Below, in pieces: positions 41,516 to 50,541 of a DNA stretch of 52,621 bases. The DNA is from Bradyrhizobium liaoningense (GTDB taxonomy: Bacteria > Pseudomonadota > Alphaproteobacteria > Rhizobiales > Xanthobacteraceae): the NCBI RefSeq assembly GCF_018130955.1, contig NZ_JAFCJM010000047.1:1-52621 (forward strand). Direction: 5' to 3'. The notes beneath the pieces were generated by a model. It was given only the letters and a program-made list of their open reading frames with translations, was not told where the DNA came from and did no database searches. The translations under genes and the position numbers were made by a program. The stretch's first letter is position 1. Each line of letters begins with the position of its first letter.

Positions 41516-42319
41516 TCAGGCGATCGCGGCCAGATAACGCGCGACAGACGCCGCGAACGCGGCCTTGGCGCCACCTTCGATATTGCGGCCCCACCACGCG
41601 CCGTAGATGCGATCGAAGGCGAACGGCGCGACGCTGTCCGCGATGCGGCGCACCGCGGCCGCATTCAGCGGCGTGTAGTTCGGATAGGAGTACATGAAGC
41701 TGACGAAGCGGCGGTCCATCGTCACCTGCGCGATGTCGCCGGTGAGCAGCGCGCCCTTGCCGTCGGCGCCGCGCGCCCAATGCAGCATGGTCGCGCCTGC
41801 GAAATGGCCGCCGCTGCGGACGAGGACGATATCGTCGGAGATGCGCCTGATGTCGCCGGTCCAATGCACGATCGCCGGATGCGGCCGCGTCACCCATTGG
41901 CGATCGTCAGCGTGAAGATAGACCGGCGCGCCGCCAAAAGCGTCGCTCCAGTCGGCGAGCGCGCCATAGTAATGCGGGTGCGAGATCGCGATCGCCTTCA
42001 GCCCGCCCAGGGATTTGACATGAGCGATTGCCTCGGCCGTTGCCAGCGGAACGCAGTCCCACATCACGCAGCCGCCGGCATCGGGCACGAGCAGCGCGCG
42101 CTGGCCGATCGCAAAACCCGGCTCGAGCGCCAGCCCGGTGAGGCCAAGATCGTCGCGCCAGACGAGGCGACAGCGATCCGCGAGCGCCTCGCGCGTGAGG
42201 AAGGTCTGGCCCTTCCAGTTCACATATTGGCGCTCGTCCTCGCAGATCGGGCACGCGGAGGGCGGCCTGTCGCCGGCAGGAAATTGCGCGCCGCAGGTTT
42301 CGCAAGTCCAGAGGGGCAT
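41516..42319 (-). CDS. Rubredoxin-like zinc ribbon fused to MBL-fold hydrolase
   Basis: A 267-residue protein. The first about 40 residues carry two CxxC knuckles (WTCETCGAQFPAG and ACPICEDERQYV) like a rubredoxin or zinc ribbon. The rest is a metallo-beta-lactamase fold: SHPHYYGALADW in place of the normal HxHxDH, then GGHFAGATMLHW and LLTGDIAQV. The second Asp-His of the metal motif is missing (HPHYYG), so the metal site is altered. Family relatives exist but the reaction is unknown. The gene is divergent from the MFS transporter. Confidence 0.82.
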   Translation of the reverse strand: MPLWTCETCGAQFPAGDRPPSACPICEDERQYVNWKGQTFLTREALADRCRLVWRDDLGLTGLALEPGFAIGQRALLVPDAGGCVMWDCVPLATAEAIAHVKSLGGLKAIAISHPHYYGALADWSDAFGGAPVYLHADDRQWVTRPHPAIVHWTGDIRRISDDIVLVRSGGHFAGATMLHWARGADGKGALLTGDIAQVTMDRRFVSFMYSYPNYTPLNAAAVRRIADSVAPFAFDRIYGAWWGRNIEGGAKAAFAASVARYLAAIA

Positions 42320-42514
42320 GCGTGGTGCTCCAGTGCTTTCAGCCCTGCTCCAGGGCAGCCTTGCACGAGATGGCAGCAAGACGGTCCGACCGCAAGAGTC
42401 GCCACAAGAGTCTTGAACAAGGGTCTTGGAACCAACGTGACCAGCATCGGTTACGTTCTCACCACGGAGAACACCGGTCACTCCCTCCGGCCACCGGACC
42501 ACGCCTGACGTTCG

Positions 42515-43714
42515 ATGACATCGCGTTCCCGCTCACCCCGTCTCTGGCCCCTCCTCGCGCTCAACTTCTTCATGGCCGACATGCAGTCGGGCATCGGGCC
42601 GTTCGTCGGCGTCTTCCTGCAATCGCACGGATGGGCCAGTGGAATGATTGGCACCGCGATGACGATCGGCAATGTCGCGGGCATGCTGATGACGACGCCG
42701 ATCGGCGGCTTCATCGACGCCAGCCGCAACAAGCGCATGTGGGTGGTCATTCCCGGTATCTGCGTCGTCGCCGCCTCCGCGATCATCCTGATCTCGCAGA
42801 ATTTCTGGGCGGTGACGGCTTCGCAGATCGCGCAATCGCTCGCCAGTGCCGCGATCGTGCCGGCGGTGACGGGCATCACGCTCGGCATGGTCAAGCAGAA
42901 AGGTTTCAACCAGCAGAACGGCCGCAATCAGGCGTTCAACCACGCCGGCAACATGGTCGGCGCGGCGCTGTCGGGTTATCTCGGCTGGACCTACGGCTAC
43001 GTCGCAGTGTTCGTGCTGGCGGCGGTCTTCGGCGCCATCGCAATCGCCTGCGTGCTGATGATCCCGGTCGGCGCGATCGACGATCGCGTCGCGCGCGGGA
43101 GCAAGGAAGACGACTCGAAGGCGCCGCCGGACGCGATGAAAATGCTGCTCAAGCACAAGCCGCTGCTGGTGCTGGCGCTTGCGCTCGCGATCTTCCACCT
43201 CGGCAATGCCGCCATCGTGCCGCTCTACGGCCTTGCGGCCGTCGCCGACGGGCAGGCCAACGGGCCGAGCTTCGTCGCAACGACCGTCGTCATCGCACAA
43301 GGCGTGATGGTCGTAACGTCGCTGATCGCCATGAAGGTTGCCAGCAAGCGCAACTACTGGCCGGTGATCCTCGCTTCCTTCATGTTCCTGCCCATCCGCG
43401 GCGTGCTCGCCTTCTTCCTCACGGGCTGGTGGGGTGTCGTCCCCGTGCAGGTGCTGGACGGCATCGGCACGGGACTACAGACCGTCGCCGTGCCCGGCAT
43501 GGTCGCACGCTCGCTCAACGGCACAGGCCGCATCAATCTCGGCCAGGGCGCGGTCATCACCGTGCAGGGCGTCGGCGCCAGCTTGAGTCCCGCGCTCGGC
43601 GGTTGGATCGCCGAATGGATCGGCTACGGTCCGACCTTCCTGCTGCTCGGCGGCTTTGGCATCGCCTCGATCGCGCTATGGCTCGCATTTGGCGCGGCCG
43701 TCAAGAAGTACTGA
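42515..43714 (+). CDS. MFS transporter
   Basis: A 399-residue protein with twelve helices in two halves. The loop between helices 2 and 3 (GGFIDASRNKRMWVV) matches the MFS signature GGxxxDRxxRR, and a central loop with SKEDDSKAPPDAMKM separates the halves. The substrate is not evident. It is divergent from the MBL gene with a 195-base gap, in which CAAGAGTC occurs twice 14 bases apart (42393 and 42407). Confidence 0.9.
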   Translation: MTSRSRSPRLWPLLALNFFMADMQSGIGPFVGVFLQSHGWASGMIGTAMTIGNVAGMLMTTPIGGFIDASRNKRMWVVIPGICVVAASAIILISQNFWAVTASQIAQSLASAAIVPAVTGITLGMVKQKGFNQQNGRNQAFNHAGNMVGAALSGYLGWTYGYVAVFVLAAVFGAIAIACVLMIPVGAIDDRVARGSKEDDSKAPPDAMKMLLKHKPLLVLALALAIFHLGNAAIVPLYGLAAVADGQANGPSFVATTVVIAQGVMVVTSLIAMKVASKRNYWPVILASFMFLPIRGVLAFFLTGWWGVVPVQVLDGIGTGLQTVAVPGMVARSLNGTGRINLGQGAVITVQGVGASLSPALGGWIAEWIGYGPTFLLLGGFGIASIALWLAFGAAVKKY

Positions 43715-43730
43715 GAGCCCAGGCTCGGCC

Positions 43731-44585
43731 TCACGGCGCAAATCGCCGGTTCAATCCGACCCTGAACGTGTGCAGCTCGATATCCCCTCCCGCCAGGCTC
43801 GTGCCGGGAATCGAGAGCGACACGTTACGACCGAGATTGAGGTAGAGATATTCGCCCTTGACCGACCATTGCGGTGCGAACGCCCACTCGCCGCCCGCGC
43901 CGGCTGCGTATCCGATGTTGAAGCCGCTCGTGGCGGCGTGTCCGTCCAGGGCTGCCGGCAGTCCGGCGATCGGGAAATTGTTGGTCAGGCGCACATGGCT
44001 GCTGTCGAGGCTCGCCTTGACATGAGCCCAGGCGAGGCCGCCCGTCGCGTAGAGCAGCCAGCCATTGCCGCCATAGCCGAGGCGACCGCGCAGCGTGCCG
44101 AAATAGTCGATCTCCTGGTTGACCGTGACCTGGCCGGCATAATTGTCGAAGTCGCCGACGAGGAAGACGGGCCGCAGCGCATACGCACCTGTGGCGGATC
44201 CACGAATTCCTGATGCGCTGATGTCGGCCTCGATGCCCGCGACCGTATGTCCGGATTGCCAGTTGTAGCCGGCCTGCACGCCACCCAGCCAACCCGATTG
44301 CCCGACACCGAGCGTGAACGGCGGAGACGTCGTTGACGTGGCCGGATTGATGCCGGGCACTGCCGGAAACAGCGCCAGAAGTGCGCTCGGATCCACCGTC
44401 GCGCTGTTGCCGTTGCCGGTGCCATATCCGGCGTGAACACCTGCGTAGAAGCCGGTCCAGTCGAACATCGGCGTAGGCGGGACGGCCTTGTAGGCGAGAT
44501 CCGCGGCCATCGCGCCGCCTGCGGCATGCCCTCCGAAGATGAGCGACACGACAATTGCAATCCGATATTTCGCCCGGCCCGACAT
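43731..44585 (-). CDS. Outer-membrane beta-barrel protein, Omp31/porin-like
   Basis: A 284-residue exported protein with signal peptide (RIAIVVSLIFGGHAAGGAMA) and mature start ADLAYKAVPPTPMFDWTGFY, the classic opening of rhizobial Omp31-like barrels, where YAGVHAGYGTG follows. Repeated amphipathic strands end in Phe (NRRF-AP). The ATG at 44585 is chosen because GAGGA lies 8 bases before; ATG at 44603 lacks this. Adhesion or stability roles are typical, not shown. Confidence 0.9.
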   Translation of the reverse strand: MSGRAKYRIAIVVSLIFGGHAAGGAMAADLAYKAVPPTPMFDWTGFYAGVHAGYGTGNGNSATVDPSALLALFPAVPGINPATSTTSPPFTLGVGQSGWLGGVQAGYNWQSGHTVAGIEADISASGIRGSATGAYALRPVFLVGDFDNYAGQVTVNQEIDYFGTLRGRLGYGGNGWLLYATGGLAWAHVKASLDSSHVRLTNNFPIAGLPAALDGHAATSGFNIGYAAGAGGEWAFAPQWSVKGEYLYLNLGRNVSLSIPGTSLAGGDIELHTFRVGLNRRFAP

Positions 44586-44868
44586 CAAAACATTCCTCTT
44601 CATCCTCACGTCGGCAGACGATAGGGCGAGGGCGGCCACCGATCTTGGCGCTTGACGAAAGACGAGATGGACTGACGTGAAGGCGCGTCACATTCGCGGT
44701 CACCTGTTGCGAACCGAGCACACCGGCCTGCGGCACCTCGTCACTGGCTCAGCGCGCTATCGCGAGTGGCCTTTCGCGCAATTCCGCGCTTTTCTCGTTG
44801 CCGCCCCCCGCCCCCACGGCAAGAATGCGCTCGCCAGAGATTGCCAACGAACGATTCCCGCCAGATCG

Positions 44869-45819
44869 ATGACCCAGCCTCAACTCTCATTCGATGGCGA
44901 CCCGAACGGTCCGGCCTACGAGATGTGGCGCGAGCAATTTTGCCGCCGGGTGGCGGCGGTCGATTTCGTTCCAGTCGGGGATGGGCGAGTTCACCGGACG
45001 ATGACGCCGGTCATTCTTCCCCGCCTCAATATGTCGGCCTCATCGGGCACCCCGATGTCTTTCGTGTCGATGGGAACGAACGACGAATTGGTGATTACGA
45101 CGTCGCCCAATGCGAGGTTGATCGGGGCAATGGGAAATCGCGCGCTGGAGATCGCTGCCGGCGACATCACGATCGGTGACCCCTCGATCAAGGGCGCCTA
45201 CATCACTCAGACGACATATGGTAGTTTCCGGACCGCGCTGTTGCCGCGCAAGGCGCTGCTGCGCGCGTGCCCGAACGCCGAGGACCTGATCGCAAAGTCG
45301 ATCGCCGGCGTCACACCAATCGCCTCGATGTTCCTGCGGTATTACGACCTTGCGCTGGCGCATGCGACCGAGCTTCAGCCGGCGGAGCTCGACGCGGTCT
45401 CGCAGCATCTGTTCGACCTCGCCGTGCTGATGATCGGGGCGCGCGGCACCGTGGCGGAGGAGGCCCGCTCTCGCGGCCTTGCCGCAGCGCGCTTCGAAAC
45501 CCTCAAGTCCAACATCCTGGCGCAGCTCGAAAGTCCCGAACTGTCGCTCACCAGCCTTTCAGCCACACACCGGATCAGCTCGCGCACCATCCAGTTGATG
45601 TTCGAGCAGGCCGGCGAGACCTATACCGGCTTCGTGCTGGAGCACCGCCTGCTGCGCGCCGAGCGACTGCTTCGCAATCCGAGCCTGCGGACGCGCAAGA
45701 TCATCGAGATCGCGCATCTCGCCGGCTTTCAGGACGTCTCCTACTTCCATCGCGCGTTTCGTCGCCGCTTCGGACGGACGCCTGACGATACCCGGAAGCT
45801 GGCCGACGCGGCCGATTAG
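44869..45819 (+). CDS. AraC family transcriptional regulator
   Basis: A 316-residue protein: a sensor-like N-terminal domain (about residues 1-200) and a C-terminal AraC double helix-turn-helix (RISSRTIQLMFEQAGETYTG, then IEIAHLAGFQDVSYFHRAFR and RRFGRTPDDTRK). The N-terminal part resembles the AraC_binding_2 type found in many proteobacterial regulators. The ATG at 44869 is used; the frame extends to 44677, covering most of the gap to the divergent barrel gene. Target unknown, but the flanking barrel and acyl-CoA synthetase genes are candidates. Confidence 0.87.
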   Translation: MTQPQLSFDGDPNGPAYEMWREQFCRRVAAVDFVPVGDGRVHRTMTPVILPRLNMSASSGTPMSFVSMGTNDELVITTSPNARLIGAMGNRALEIAAGDITIGDPSIKGAYITQTTYGSFRTALLPRKALLRACPNAEDLIAKSIAGVTPIASMFLRYYDLALAHATELQPAELDAVSQHLFDLAVLMIGARGTVAEEARSRGLAAARFETLKSNILAQLESPELSLTSLSATHRISSRTIQLMFEQAGETYTGFVLEHRLLRAERLLRNPSLRTRKIIEIAHLAGFQDVSYFHRAFRRRFGRTPDDTRKLADAAD

Positions 45820-45877
45820 GGAGTCGATCGCCCCTTCGCGCGCGACTTGCCAGACGCTCGCGGCGAAGTGCTCCGCC

Positions 45878-47491
45878 TCAAGTGCCAAAATTCTTCTGGA
45901 TCGCCTTGTCGAGGGTATCAGCCCCGACAAAACGCTGGCGCAGCTCGCGCTTGAGCAGCTTGCCGCTGGGGTTCTTGGGCAGGCTGTCGACGAAGATGAC
46001 CCGCTTCGGCACCTTGAAATGCGCCATCTGGCCGGCGCAGTGCCTGATGACGCCCTCCTCGTCGAGCGTCTCGCCGGTCTTGACCACGATGATCGCGGTG
46101 ACCGCCTCGATCCAGCGCGGGTCGGGCAGGCCGACCACGGCCACTTCCGAGACCGCAGGAATGCGGTAGACCATCTCCTCGACCTCGCGGCTCGCGACGT
46201 TCTCGCCGCCGGTCTTGATCATGTCCTTCACGCGGTCGACCACGGTGATGTAGCCCTCGGCATCGACGGTGGCGAGATCGCCGGAGTGGAACCAGCCGCC
46301 GGAAAACGCCGCGGCGGTCTTCACGGGATCGTTGTAATAGCCGGACAGAAGATGCGGCGAGCGGTGCACGATCTCGCCGACTTCGCCGACCCCGACGTCC
46401 TCCATCGCCGTGTTGACCACACGTGTCTCGACATTGATCGTCGGCTTGCCGGCCGAACCGGCCTTGCGAAGCTGATCCTCCGGCCTCAGCACCGTGGCGA
46501 GCGGCGCGATTTCCGTCTGGCCGTAAAAATTCCAGAATTTGACGTTCGGCAGCCGGCGCTGCAGTTCGAGCAGTACCTCCACCGGCATGATCGAGGCGCC
46601 GTAATAGCCCTTCTGCAGCGTCGACAGGTCGGTCTTGTCGAAGTTGGACGAACGCAGCATCGCGATCCAGATCGTCGGCGGCGCGAAGAAAGCGGTGATC
46701 TTGTGAGCCGCAATGAGCGCCAGAATGTTGTCGGCGGTCGGCTTGCCCGTGATCACGCCGGAGGCGCCGAGATAGATCTGCGGCCCCAGGAAGACGTCGA
46801 GCTGGGCGCAGTGATAGAGCGGCAGCGCGTGCAGCACCTTGTCTTCCACGCTCATGCCGCCGTCGATGATGCAGCTTACATATTGCCACATCACGGCCTC
46901 ATGGCTCAGCATCGCGCCCTTGGGCAGCGATTCCGTACCACTGGTGTAGACGATCTGCGCGAGATCGCGGCTGTCGACGGAGGCTTCGAGGAAGGAGCCG
47001 TCGGCATGCAGCAGATCGTCGAAGGTGGTGAGACCGGCCGGCGCCGTGGCGGGATCCTCGCCCGGCAGCCAGATCAGCTTTTCGACCGCGCAATCCCTGG
47101 CCGAGGCGGCGCGGGCGGCGTCCACGAAATCGGGCCCGGTCGCGAGCAGCTTTGCGCCGGAGCTCTTGAGGATGAAATTGATCTCATCGGGATTGAGCAT
47201 GAAGTTGATCGGCACCAGCACCGCGCCGATCCGCGCCACCGCAAAGCGGAGCGCAGCGAAAGCGTGCGAATTGCGCGACAGCACCGCGAGGCGGTCGCCC
47301 TTCGTCACGCCGAGGCCCAGCAGGCCGCGCGCCAGCCGGTTGCAGACGGCGTCCATCTCGGCAAAGGTCCAGCTCACGCTGCCGCAGGCCACCGCCAGCC
47401 GGCCCGGATCGCGGCTAGCGGAACGGCGCAGGAGGTCGCCGATCGCATGCTCGCGGGCTTTCGAGATGGTGGCTGCGGTTTCGCCGGTCAT
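45878..47491 (-). CDS. Acyl-CoA synthetase (AMP-binding)
   Basis: A 537-residue adenylating enzyme: P-loop VYTSGTESLPKGAMLSH, FYGQTEIAP, HSGDLATVDAEGYITVVDR, MIKTGGENVAS and the C-terminal NPSGKLLKRELR with the catalytic Lys. It resembles fatty-acyl or aryl-CoA ligases. A GGGAGG lies before the ATG. It is convergent with the AraC regulator gene, 58 bases apart. Confidence 0.92.
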   Translation of the reverse strand: MTGETAATISKAREHAIGDLLRRSASRDPGRLAVACGSVSWTFAEMDAVCNRLARGLLGLGVTKGDRLAVLSRNSHAFAALRFAVARIGAVLVPINFMLNPDEINFILKSSGAKLLATGPDFVDAARAASARDCAVEKLIWLPGEDPATAPAGLTTFDDLLHADGSFLEASVDSRDLAQIVYTSGTESLPKGAMLSHEAVMWQYVSCIIDGGMSVEDKVLHALPLYHCAQLDVFLGPQIYLGASGVITGKPTADNILALIAAHKITAFFAPPTIWIAMLRSSNFDKTDLSTLQKGYYGASIMPVEVLLELQRRLPNVKFWNFYGQTEIAPLATVLRPEDQLRKAGSAGKPTINVETRVVNTAMEDVGVGEVGEIVHRSPHLLSGYYNDPVKTAAAFSGGWFHSGDLATVDAEGYITVVDRVKDMIKTGGENVASREVEEMVYRIPAVSEVAVVGLPDPRWIEAVTAIIVVKTGETLDEEGVIRHCAGQMAHFKVPKRVIFVDSLPKNPSGKLLKRELRQRFVGADTLDKAIQKNFGT

Positions 47492-47640
47492 GGTGTGTCC
47501 TCCCTGAAGCTCCTTTCCTGATTGCTTGAACGGAGCGTTGCTTGCGTGAGGACGCTATCGTGCACCGGGCGGCCGGTGCGTGCTCCAGGTTGCAACCCGG
47601 ACGTGGAAACTGCCGGCTTTCGCTGCCTAGGAACGCTCGT

Positions 47641-48126
47641 TCAGAGCTTATGCCCCTTCTGCCGCAGCGCCTCGGTGAGGCGCTGTTTCAGCTCGTCGGC
47701 GGCCTTGCGGCTGGCGTCCTGGCCGATCTGCGCGCTTGCCTGCGCCAGCGCGTCGGATTTCTCCAGAAACTTCTGCCCGGCCGGGTGGGCGTAGAAGGCC
47801 TCGATCTGGCGCAATTCGTCGAGCGTGAAGGTTTGGGCATAGACCGCGGCCATCTGGTCGATCATCGCGTTGAGGAACGGGGTGTAGATATCAGAGCCCG
47901 GCGCGATCATGGCGTCGTAGTCGCGCTCGATCTCGGGCCGGTCCTGCGCCACCACGGGCCTGAGCTTGAGCAAAAGCTGCGGCAGCAGCGCGCGATACTG
48001 ATCCGCAATCTTCAGGGTGACGACGAGTTTTCGCGCTGCACCGAGCGCTTCCGGCGACGGCGTCTGCGCGGCGGCACCGAAGACGAGGAGCAGAAGCACG
48101 CCGATCGTCAAAAAGGCTCTCGACAT
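47641..48126 (-). CDS. DUF2059 secreted protein
   Basis: A 161-residue exported protein with signal peptide (AFLTIGVLLLLVFGAAAQ) and helical mature part; FTLDELRQIEAFYAHPAGQK and FLEKSDAL are the DUF2059 core. The family is of unknown function and common in alphaproteobacteria. A strong GGAGGGG sits 4 bases before the ATG. It follows the OpgC gene by 44 bases on the same strand, so one transcript is possible. Confidence 0.9.
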   Translation of the reverse strand: MSRAFLTIGVLLLLVFGAAAQTPSPEALGAARKLVVTLKIADQYRALLPQLLLKLRPVVAQDRPEIERDYDAMIAPGSDIYTPFLNAMIDQMAAVYAQTFTLDELRQIEAFYAHPAGQKFLEKSDALAQASAQIGQDASRKAADELKQRLTEALRQKGHKL

Positions 48127-48170
48127 AAGACCCCTCCACGAAAAATCCCAACTCGACTGCGCGGGTCATC

Positions 48171-49385
48171 TCAACGCTTCGCAGGCGCGGCGCCCACCCG
48201 CACGATTTCGACCTCCGGCTCCTCGACCTCCGTCACCCTGACGAACAGGTTCGGCACCCGCTTGGCGCGGTCGAGCAGCCAGGCCACGACACACATGATG
48301 ACGATGCCGGCGAGGGAGACGGCGAGCTGCTGCCAGACCCCCTTGGTGTACTGGGTCAGGATCCAGTGCGCGGAGAACGACAGGAATACGCCGAGGCAGA
48401 AGATCGGCAGCGAATGCTGGCCGCACAGAATCACCGGGCGCAGCCAGTTGGTGTCCAGCAGGCTCCATTTGCGCGAGACGAAATAGGTGACCCAGATCGC
48501 CAGCGCCAGGAAGTGGGTGAAGCGCAGCATGTCGAGGTCGGTCTTGTCGATCGGATAGATCGCCTTGATCATCCATTTCGGAATCATGGCTTCCAGCGTG
48601 TGGATGTGCCAGGTCATCACGATCACGAGCGCAAACGCCATCCAGGCCGCCGCGAGCGCCATCACCGGCTTGGACCAGACCCATTTCGCGATCTTATCGA
48701 TCTCGCCGATGCCGCACCAGGCCGCGACCACGAACATGAGCTGCCAGCAGAACGGGTTGAAATACCAGGTCGTGCCGGGCGGATAGGAGGCGACGTTCCA
48801 GTCGAACCAGCGCGCCAGGATGTAGAGCACCGCGGAGCCTGCCAGCGTGAGGTTCGGCCGCTTGGTCAGGCACCACACCATGAAGGGCGCGAAGAACACC
48901 AGTGAGATGTAGAGCGGCAGCACGTCGAGATTGACCGGCTTGTATTTCAAGAGGATCGCCTGGCCGATCAGCTCGTCCGGATGCTGGAGGAAGTTGAAGA
49001 CGTTGAACTCGTGCTCGTACATCGGATTGTCGAAGCGCCGCGCGGTGCGCGCGATCTGCGCGGTGAACAGCAGGAACAGCATGATGTGCGCGACGTACAG
49101 CTCGGCCGCACGCGTCCACAGCCGCTTCACCGCCGCGAGAAACCAGCCGCCCGCGACGATCGGCCCATAGATCCAGCCGACCAGATAGCCGGAGATGAAG
49201 ACGAAAAACTCGGCGGCGTCGCTGAAGCCGTAATTGCGCAGGGTGAGCCAGGCCACGACGTCGTGCGGGATGTGATCGAGGAAGATCATCCACAGGCCGA
49301 TGCCGCGGAAGAGATCGAGCCGGAGGTCGCGCTCGACTGGTGACAAGAGAGCTGCCGGATCCCGTGTGGTCATGGCTTCGCTCAT
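48171..49385 (-). CDS. OpgC-family membrane acyltransferase (second copy)
   Basis: A 404-residue polytopic protein of the OpgC family, with the opening ERDLRLDLFRGIGLWMIFLD, then HIPHDVVAWLTLRNYGFSDA and AEFFVFISGYLVGWIYG, and a shared NPFCWQLMFVVAAWCG. It would modify periplasmic glucans or another polymer with acyl groups. It is a clear paralogue of 38550-39689 but longer, with a C-terminal basic tail. ATG at 49385 or 49373 can start it. Confidence 0.9.
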   Translation of the reverse strand: MSEAMTTRDPAALLSPVERDLRLDLFRGIGLWMIFLDHIPHDVVAWLTLRNYGFSDAAEFFVFISGYLVGWIYGPIVAGGWFLAAVKRLWTRAAELYVAHIMLFLLFTAQIARTARRFDNPMYEHEFNVFNFLQHPDELIGQAILLKYKPVNLDVLPLYISLVFFAPFMVWCLTKRPNLTLAGSAVLYILARWFDWNVASYPPGTTWYFNPFCWQLMFVVAAWCGIGEIDKIAKWVWSKPVMALAAAWMAFALVIVMTWHIHTLEAMIPKWMIKAIYPIDKTDLDMLRFTHFLALAIWVTYFVSRKWSLLDTNWLRPVILCGQHSLPIFCLGVFLSFSAHWILTQYTKGVWQQLAVSLAGIVIMCVVAWLLDRAKRVPNLFVRVTEVEEPEVEIVRVGAAPAKR

Positions 49386-49710
49386 GTTGCAAAACAGTGC
49401 AGCGGCCAAAGGCGGCCGCCAGGCCAATCAATGATAAAAACGTCAAAGCAAAAGTCACCTAGCCCTGCGGCCAAGCAGGGTGATTGTAGCGAACATTGCC
49501 TCAGCGCGCCAGACGCCCCCCGACGCAACAACGCCATTGCACCCTCCCCGCGCCGGGCAGCGCCGCGGCAGCGCAGGAGTGCATGGCCGTCGGCGGGCGG
49601 CAAAAACACTGATGCCAGGGGCAATTTGCTGACGTGACCGCCCCGCCGCCCTTCCCCGGCGCCGCCCGATCTGATCTTCTCCCGCCGCATCCTTGGGGGA
49701 GTAACCACGC
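49386..49710. other. Intergenic region between divergent OpgC and MAPEG genes
   Basis: 325 bases, no gene. Two small hairpins are readable: CGGCC/GGCCG near 49398 and CCCTGC/GCAGGG near 49453. The MAPEG gene has GGGGGAG about 8 bases before its start. No promoter stands out. Confidence 0.45.
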
Positions 49711-50097
49711 ATGAACATCGCCATCATCTGCACCGCCTTGCTCGGCCTGCTGCTGTTCGGCCTCGGGCTCAACGTCTCGATCCAGCGGCGCAGCAACCGC
49801 CGCAGCATCGGCCACGACCCGAGCCCGACCGATCCCGTCCACCGCGCCGTGCGCGCGCACGCCAACACCGCCGAATACGCCCCGTTCTTCGCCGTGCTGT
49901 TCCTGTGGTTCGCCATCCACCCCGCGCCCATGTGGATCACCGTGACCATTGTGATCGCCACGCTCGCGCGCTTCGCGCTCGCCGCGAGCCTGTTGTGGGG
50001 AAAGTCGCTGAACCGCCCGAACCCGGGAAGGTTCGCAGGCGCGCTGTTCACGTATCTCAGCGGGCTGGTGCTTGCGGTGGGGCTGGTGGTGGTGTGA
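49711..50097 (+). CDS. MAPEG family membrane protein (second copy)
   Basis: A 128-residue protein with four hydrophobic segments. RAVRAHANTAEYAPFFAVLF (about residues 46-65) is the MAPEG core, with the conserved His-x-N-x-x-E-x-x-PFF pattern, clearer than in the protein at 3993. Bacterial members are unassigned glutathione-dependent-like enzymes. Confidence 0.88.
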   Translation: MNIAIICTALLGLLLFGLGLNVSIQRRSNRRSIGHDPSPTDPVHRAVRAHANTAEYAPFFAVLFLWFAIHPAPMWITVTIVIATLARFALAASLLWGKSLNRPNPGRFAGALFTYLSGLVLAVGLVVV

Positions 50098-50156
50098 GGG
50101 GGACGCGAACATTTCGTACGTTGACTAGAAACGATTTACTTTCAGAGGATGTTTGT

Positions 50157-50426
50157 ATGCAGAAGTTTACTTTGGCCATCACGACGATCGCGTTCATGAC
50201 CATCGGCGGCACCGTCAGCGCGCTTGCCAATTCCTGCACGACGCAGGCGCAGGAGTGCAAGACCTGGGCAAGCGGCCAGGGCGCGGAGGCCAAGACCTAT
50301 GCCGCCGCATGCACGCGCGAAATTTCCGCCTGCATCAGCCGGTGCAAGGGCGGCAAGAAATTCTTCGTAGGCGTCTTCAAGGGCGCCGGCGGCGGACAGC
50401 AATATCCGGTCGACGAGTGCAAGTGA
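50157..50426 (+). CDS. Small secreted Cys-containing protein, unknown
   Basis: 89 residues: a signal peptide (TLAITTIAFMTIGGTVSALA) and a mature part with six Cys (SCTTQAQECKTW, AACTREISACISRCKGG, DECK), suggesting disulphides. AGAGGA lies 7 bases before the ATG. No family was recognised. A strong bidirectional terminator follows directly. Confidence 0.7.
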   Translation: MQKFTLAITTIAFMTIGGTVSALANSCTTQAQECKTWASGQGAEAKTYAAACTREISACISRCKGGKKFFVGVFKGAGGGQQYPVDECK

Positions 50427-50444
50427 GGCCCGGCCCGCCAAACA

Positions 50445-50471
50445 AAAATGGCCCGCGGAGCGGGCCATTTT
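50445..50471. terminator. Strong bidirectional terminator
   Basis: AAAATGGCCCGC and GCGGGCCATTTT form a perfect 12-bp stem with a 3-base loop, lying between the small secreted protein gene (+) and the multicopper oxidase gene (-), which converge here. It can terminate both. Confidence 0.88.
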
Positions 50472-50541
50472 GGTGAGATCGGAGCCGGCGGTCTGGGGGC
50501 CGGCGCTTGTCGCGTCGCTTCGTGTCGCAATGGTTGTCGCG

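Noticed and set aside
46019..47521. 500-codon open frame opposite the acyl-CoA synthetase
   Set aside because: Antisense shadow without motifs; the synthetase has all signature residues.
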